Below are positions 4,995-8,131 of a stretch of DNA of 8,131 bases, one piece after another. Under the pieces are notes generated by a model that searched no databases, was not told where the DNA came from, and worked only from the letters and a program-made list of their open reading frames with translations. The DNA comes from Glaciecola sp. UBA1851 (lineage in GTDB: Bacteria; Pseudomonadota; Gammaproteobacteria; Enterobacterales; Alteromonadaceae). The position numbers and the translations under genes are program-made. Every line of letters starts with the position of its first letter. Position 1 is the stretch's first letter. Location: positions 7,604-15,734 of the forward strand of contig DDIL01000200.1 of NCBI GenBank assembly GCA_002338515.1, written 5' to 3'.

Positions 4995-6494
4995 TTACCA
5001 GTATATATCTGCATTCATAGCCACTTCTCTTGATTGCTCCATCACCTTAATCACAGAGTGTGTTTTATCTTCAACCCAAGCCATAAACTCTGCTCTGTCG
5101 TCAACTTGAATATCTAATGAAGAATCATGTAGTAGTTTTAGAGATTTTAACTCTTGTATGCCAGTAGCTAAATCTAACCAGGGCGCTCTAAATTGACCTC
5201 TACTTTCTGCAAATAAATCTGCAAGTAAAAAGCCATTTATCAACGATTGACGCAATAATACTTCCAACGCTAAATACTGCTTATCATCCATTTTTGAATT
5301 TGAAGGTAAGGATTGCTGCACAGTTTGCCATGTTTGAGATAGCCAACCATTAGCATGTTTAATAACGGGAGTATCTGCACCTGAGTTCTGAATTTTCCAA
5401 GGTTTTTCATACAATGCCCTAGATATTGCCAATTGAACATTTGAGCTGATAGTTGACATACATAATTGCTGAGGTTTAAACGCGTTAAGTAGCCCCTCTC
5501 GTCTACCCATTAAATAATTCATCAAATTCTGGCTTTTAGGAATACGCTTGCTAAACGGCCCTTTCTTAGATCGTAATTGATGAATACTTTGCAATTGTTC
5601 TTGCCACGCCCAAGCTTGAGCAAGCTTCAATAAGTCTTTATGCAAACCAAGTAACTCTTTGCATTGTAAGGTAGGTAAATATAGTGCTACGCCTTGAAGC
5701 AATAAAGAAATTGCTTCTCTTATTTGTGTTAATGCCTTTAACTTACTTGTTTGTAAGTATACCTGCTGATGATGTTGCCAATGTCTTAGCCCTATTTCTA
5801 ACATCTTACAAAATGCTTGCTCTGTCGAATCTTGTTTTTCTAGCGACAAAAAACTCGGTAAATATTTACTCTCTAAAATGCTTCCGTGCAATAGTTGATA
5901 ACCCCTAGCCGCTTTGGTGACATCACTTAAACGCGTAGGTAAATTTTCGACTATAAGTTCCGCTATATTATACAAGTGTGAAGGATCGCCTTTCACAAGC
6001 TCAAGCTCTATCTCGCATATAGGTAGATAATCTTGAGCACGCCTTACTTCTCCAAGATCAAATACTATTTCAATAATAAACTCATCATTTTTTACGAGAA
6101 ATGTAGTGCGATCAAAGTTGGTAAGAAATAATCCTGATAGCGCTTTGTTAATTTGTTCAAGATCTAACTTTTCTGCCCAAATGTCTGAATCAAAAAGGGT
6201 TAAATCCGGTGTATTTGATTTAAGTGCAATATTATATTCAGGACGCTGATGTAGGCCTCCAACAACATTTCCTTTTGTTTTTATGGTTTGCTCAAAATTA
6301 TTGTTTTTTGCACGAACTCTGAATCCCATTTTTCTTTGGCCAAAGAATTCATCTGGTGTGTCGAAATATTCGTTATATAAGTTTGCACTGCTTTTATCAA
6401 AAACAATATTTTTAGCTTTCAGGATAGGCACAACTTTATTTTCAAAAGCTGTTACCGCATCGGGTTCACAAACTAATTTAAGCTCAATTTCCAT
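4995..6494 (-). CDS. ygiF: CYTH-CHAD inorganic triphosphatase, YgiF-like
   Basis: The product has 499 residues (E. coli YgiF has 433). The N-terminal CYTH domain (1-205) opens with the ExExK signature (Glu2, Glu4, Lys6) and keeps the tunnel residues expected to bind triphosphate and metal: FRVR (Arg59, Arg61), TIKTKG (Lys72, Lys74), GGLHQRPEYN (79-88), IEIVFDLGEV (141-150), CEIELEL (160-166) and TKAARGYQL (193-201). This matches the enzyme that hydrolyses inorganic triphosphate to diphosphate and phosphate. Residues 225-495 form a helical CHAD domain that is degenerate: instead of the usual HxxRV..RR helix there is HWQHHQQVY (238-246), close to the HWQYHEELW-type segment I recall for E. coli YgiF. 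The ATG at 6494 must be right because the ExExK motif starts at residue 2, although the ribosome site is poor. It is divergent from ygiM, as in E. coli. Confidence 0.93.
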   Translation of the reverse strand: MEIELKLVCEPDAVTAFENKVVPILKAKNIVFDKSSANLYNEYFDTPDEFFGQRKMGFRVRAKNNNFEQTIKTKGNVVGGLHQRPEYNIALKSNTPDLTLFDSDIWAEKLDLEQINKALSGLFLTNFDRTTFLVKNDEFIIEIVFDLGEVRRAQDYLPICEIELELVKGDPSHLYNIAELIVENLPTRLSDVTKAARGYQLLHGSILESKYLPSFLSLEKQDSTEQAFCKMLEIGLRHWQHHQQVYLQTSKLKALTQIREAISLLLQGVALYLPTLQCKELLGLHKDLLKLAQAWAWQEQLQSIHQLRSKKGPFSKRIPKSQNLMNYLMGRREGLLNAFKPQQLCMSTISSNVQLAISRALYEKPWKIQNSGADTPVIKHANGWLSQTWQTVQQSLPSNSKMDDKQYLALEVLLRQSLINGFLLADLFAESRGQFRAPWLDLATGIQELKSLKLLHDSSLDIQVDDRAEFMAWVEDKTHSVIKVMEQSREVAMNADIYW

Positions 6495-6541
6495 AATTTT
6501 TAGGATCTTTTTAGAATTTAATATCGCAGTTCAGAAAATAT

Positions 6542-6570
6542 AACATACTGTGACGCTTATATCTTTTCAA
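6542..6570 (-). promoter_or_regulatory. Candidate ygiF promoter
   Basis: On the minus strand TTGAAA (6565-6570) and TATGTT (6542-6547) are separated by 17 bp, matching the sigma-70 consensus at 5 of 6 and 4 of 6. Transcription would begin about 40 nt upstream of the ygiF ATG. Confidence 0.5.
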
Positions 6571-6606
6571 TTAAGCTGAACAAATTGTCTTTCAATAAGC
6601 AAATTT

Positions 6607-6634
6607 TTGTTTATAAACAATATTCCAATATGAT
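6607..6634 (+). promoter_or_regulatory. Candidate ygiM promoter with overlapping palindromic operator
   Basis: TTGTTT (6607-6612) and TATGAT (6629-6634) are 16 bp apart, a plausible sigma-70 pair. The -35 hexamer forms the left half of a 14-bp perfect palindrome, TTGTTTATAAACAA (6607-6620). A dimeric regulator bound there would block this promoter. The regulator is unknown, and in AT-rich DNA a 14-bp palindrome may arise by chance. Confidence 0.4.
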
Positions 6635-6773
6635 ACTTTAGACGCTTGCAATAATGTCAGGTTAGACTCAGTTTACGTTCATTTAGTCGTTTGCCGTTTT
6701 GATACATTAAGTGCGCAAAATCTTATTCGAAATTCAAGCCACTTATTTGAGTGACCTATTCAGGGTGTTATCG

Positions 6774-7433
6774 ATGATTTTTCAAATACTAAATAAGTAT
6801 TCTATTTTTCCAATATTTATATTAATTGCGACCTTAATATGGACGTTTACAAGTTGCGCTGTCGCACAAGAATCTCCTATTCAGTCAATTGAAGTCGCTG
6901 AATCAGAGGATGGAACTCAATATCGATTTATTTCTGATAATTTATTTATATTTATGCGTGCCGGCCCTAGCAATGACTATAGACTTGTTGGCTCAGTAGA
7001 GGCGGGTGCTAGAGTTGAATTGATAAATATTGATAGAGAAGCAGGTTATGCGCAAATTGTTGATGACCGTGATAGAACAGGATGGGTAGAGGTTAAGTTT
7101 GTAAGCAGAACCCCATCTATTCGGGAAGAAATTATAAGACTAAACCAACAGCTGAATAACAAACAATCTGAAATAGATGCAAAACAACAAGAGATAGATG
7201 CAATTATGCAGAATCTTAAAAAATCAGATACCCAAAAGACAAAACTGAATAGAAAAATAACCCAGCAACTAGAAGAAATAGCTAAGTTAAATGAAAGTAT
7301 AGAGCGCCGTGAAAAGGCGAGTAATATGCAATGGTTTACTCGTGGCGCTATGCTTGGCGTAGTCGCATTATTGATTGGTTATGCACTTGGTATATTTGGT
7401 CGACGCAAAGCCAATGCTAATAGGCTGATGTAA
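6774..7433 (+). CDS. ygiM: YgiM-family SH3b-domain, coiled-coil, membrane-anchored protein
   Basis: From ATG 6774 the product has 219 residues, close to the 206 of E. coli YgiM. Residues 1-31 look like a signal peptide (Lys8, hydrophobic 11-26, cleavage after AVA at 31). Residues 48-112 form a bacterial SH3 domain with family segments ISDNLFIFMRAGPSNDYRLV (53-72) and DRTGWV (100-105). Residues 115-183 are Gln/Glu/Lys-rich and predicted coiled coil, followed by MQWFTRGAMLGV and a membrane helix (about 190-209) with a basic tail (RRKANANR). The SH3b domain and coiled coil are therefore probably periplasmic on an inner-membrane anchor. The biochemical role is unknown; SH3b domains often bind peptidoglycan or peptides. 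ATG 6774 is chosen over the GTG at 6711 because AGGG (6762-6765) lies 8 nt upstream and the signal peptide then has normal length. Confidence 0.9.
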   Translation: MIFQILNKYSIFPIFILIATLIWTFTSCAVAQESPIQSIEVAESEDGTQYRFISDNLFIFMRAGPSNDYRLVGSVEAGARVELINIDREAGYAQIVDDRDRTGWVEVKFVSRTPSIREEIIRLNQQLNNKQSEIDAKQQEIDAIMQNLKKSDTQKTKLNRKITQQLEEIAKLNESIERREKASNMQWFTRGAMLGVVALLIGYALGIFGRRKANANRLM

Positions 7434-8114
7434 GTGTCTACTTTTCTAAAAGAGAAGTATGGTGCATTAGCTGCATTTATTTGTGCTTCATGCTTTGTAA
7501 TTGGACTAACTTTTATTATTGTTTTAGTACCTGACTTTAATGAAGGACCGGAACAAAGGCTTAATTTACTGAGTAAATATAGTGGCCTTATGCAGCTCTG
7601 GTACTTCATTATTTATATTGTATTTGGCGCATCTATGCTGGTACTAAGCCTGTTTTTATTGCGAAATAAAATATCAGAAAGTACGACACTTCAAAAAGTA
7701 GCAACTCTAATCAGTTTTCTATGGACGTCTTATATCTTTGCTAGCGGCTTAATTGCAATCTTATCTATAGAGTTAATGTTCGGAACATGGTTTGAAGTAG
7801 CCGGCTCAGTTTCAAGCATTTGGCGAGATATCTATGAAGTACAAATGGGACTTGGTGAAGGAGTTGAATGGGTAGGTGGCATATGGATGTTACTTATTAG
7901 CCTCTCTCTTTTACAGCAAAAAATGTTTAGTAAAGTATTACATTATTTCGGATTACTAACAGCAGGTTTTGGGTGTTTAACAATATTCCCAGCCATGTCC
8001 TTAATGGGTGCTGTTTTCGGTGTTATGCAAGTTATTTGGTTTATTTGGGTTGGTTTATTAGTTTGCTTTGATCATCAACACACCCAAAACCAAGAACCAG
8101 ATTATTTGTCCTAA
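7434..8114 (+). CDS. Unrecognised six-helix membrane protein, GTG start abutting ygiM stop
   Basis: The product has 226 residues with hydrophobic segments at about 10-32, 52-76, 89-113, 143-161, 169-190 and 193-212 and a short polar His/Gln-rich tail (DHQHTQNQEPDYLS). The loop before helix 4 carries conserved-looking polar and charged residues (IWRDIYEVQMGLGEGVEW, 129-146). The overall layout loosely recalls DUF4386-type six-helix proteins, but this is a resemblance only and I assign no family. The GTG codon follows the ygiM TAA with no gap, and an AGG (7422-7424) lies 9 nt upstream, so translation is probably coupled to ygiM. No catalytic motif, transport signature or signal peptide was recognised. 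Confidence 0.75.
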   Translation: MSTFLKEKYGALAAFICASCFVIGLTFIIVLVPDFNEGPEQRLNLLSKYSGLMQLWYFIIYIVFGASMLVLSLFLLRNKISESTTLQKVATLISFLWTSYIFASGLIAILSIELMFGTWFEVAGSVSSIWRDIYEVQMGLGEGVEWVGGIWMLLISLSLLQQKMFSKVLHYFGLLTAGFGCLTIFPAMSLMGAVFGVMQVIWFIWVGLLVCFDHQHTQNQEPDYLS

Positions 8115-8131
8115 ACCAAAAACTGCGGTTG

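Larger units (their letters stand above)
6495..6773. other. Divergent intergenic region between ygiF and ygiM
   Basis: This 279-bp AT-rich gap contains a candidate promoter in each direction and a 14-bp perfect palindrome, listed separately. A GTG at 6711 opens the ygiM frame 21 codons earlier, but it lacks a ribosome site, so 6711-6773 is treated as leader. No small gene or RNA gene was recognised. Confidence 0.6.

Noticed and set aside
5684..5908. Plus-strand open frame opposite the CHAD region of ygiF
   Set aside because: Its hydrophobic appearance comes from the complement of the Gln/Leu/Lys-rich CHAD helices, and there is no independent start signal.
6283..6543. Plus-strand open frame opposite the 5' end of ygiF
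   Set aside because: It overlaps the conserved CYTH core on the other strand and has no supporting ribosome site or homology.
6711..6773. GTG-initiated N-terminal extension of YgiM by 21 residues
   Set aside because: No ribosome site precedes the GTG, whereas ATG 6774 has AGGG at 8 nt and gives a signal peptide of normal length.
6866..6884. Lipoprotein lipobox around Cys28 of YgiM
   Set aside because: The residues before the cysteine are F-T-S rather than the usual L-[AS]-[GA], and AVA just downstream fits signal peptidase I. E. coli YgiM also has an ordinary signal peptide.
8115..8131. Possible terminator hairpin (AACC...GGTT) at the right edge
   Set aside because: Only a 4-bp match is visible before the window ends, which is too little to support a call.

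Overview
The window looks like chromosomal DNA from an AT-rich gammaproteobacterium, most likely a marine member of the Alteromonadales. The basis is the close match of several products to E. coli proteins (CobB, AhpC, AhpF, YgiF, YgiM), the divergent ygiF/ygiM gene pair that E. coli also has, and the low GC content. The genus cannot be named from this sequence. No rRNA, tRNA, CRISPR array, transposase gene or phage gene is visible.

Layout. (1) Bases 1-711, minus strand: the first 237 residues of a class IV PLP aminotransferase that runs off the left edge. (2) Bases 712-966: non-coding, with two identical 21-bp direct repeats and a degenerate inverted third arm, resembling a small IS-end or MITE-like element. 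The second copy places a TATAAT box just upstream of the next gene. (3) Bases 967-2171, plus strand: a two-gene unit of an unrecognised four-helix membrane protein and a CobB sirtuin, both apparently starting at TTG. (4) Bases 2172-2325: convergent spacer with a strong bidirectional hairpin terminator. (5) Bases 2326-4779, minus strand: ahpC then ahpF in transcription order, separated by a 288-bp leader region with a GC-rich, possibly structured core. (6) Bases 4995-6494, minus strand: a YgiF-like CYTH-CHAD inorganic triphosphatase. (7) Bases 6495-6773: divergent promoter region with a 14-bp perfect palindrome. (8) Bases 6774-8114, plus strand: ygiM (signal peptide, SH3b domain, coiled coil, membrane anchor), followed with no gap by a six-helix membrane protein of unknown function.

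How the genes work together. AhpC and AhpF form the NADH-dependent peroxiredoxin system: AhpF passes electrons from NADH through FAD and two CxxC centres to AhpC, which reduces H2O2 and organic peroxides. CobB uses NAD+ to remove acyl groups from lysines. YgiF and YgiM are divergent neighbours here as in E. coli, but their functional link is not established. The window is mostly ordinary housekeeping DNA. I see no convincing new defence, secretion or biosynthetic system. The most interesting parts are the repeat element, the ahpF leader and the two small unassigned membrane proteins.
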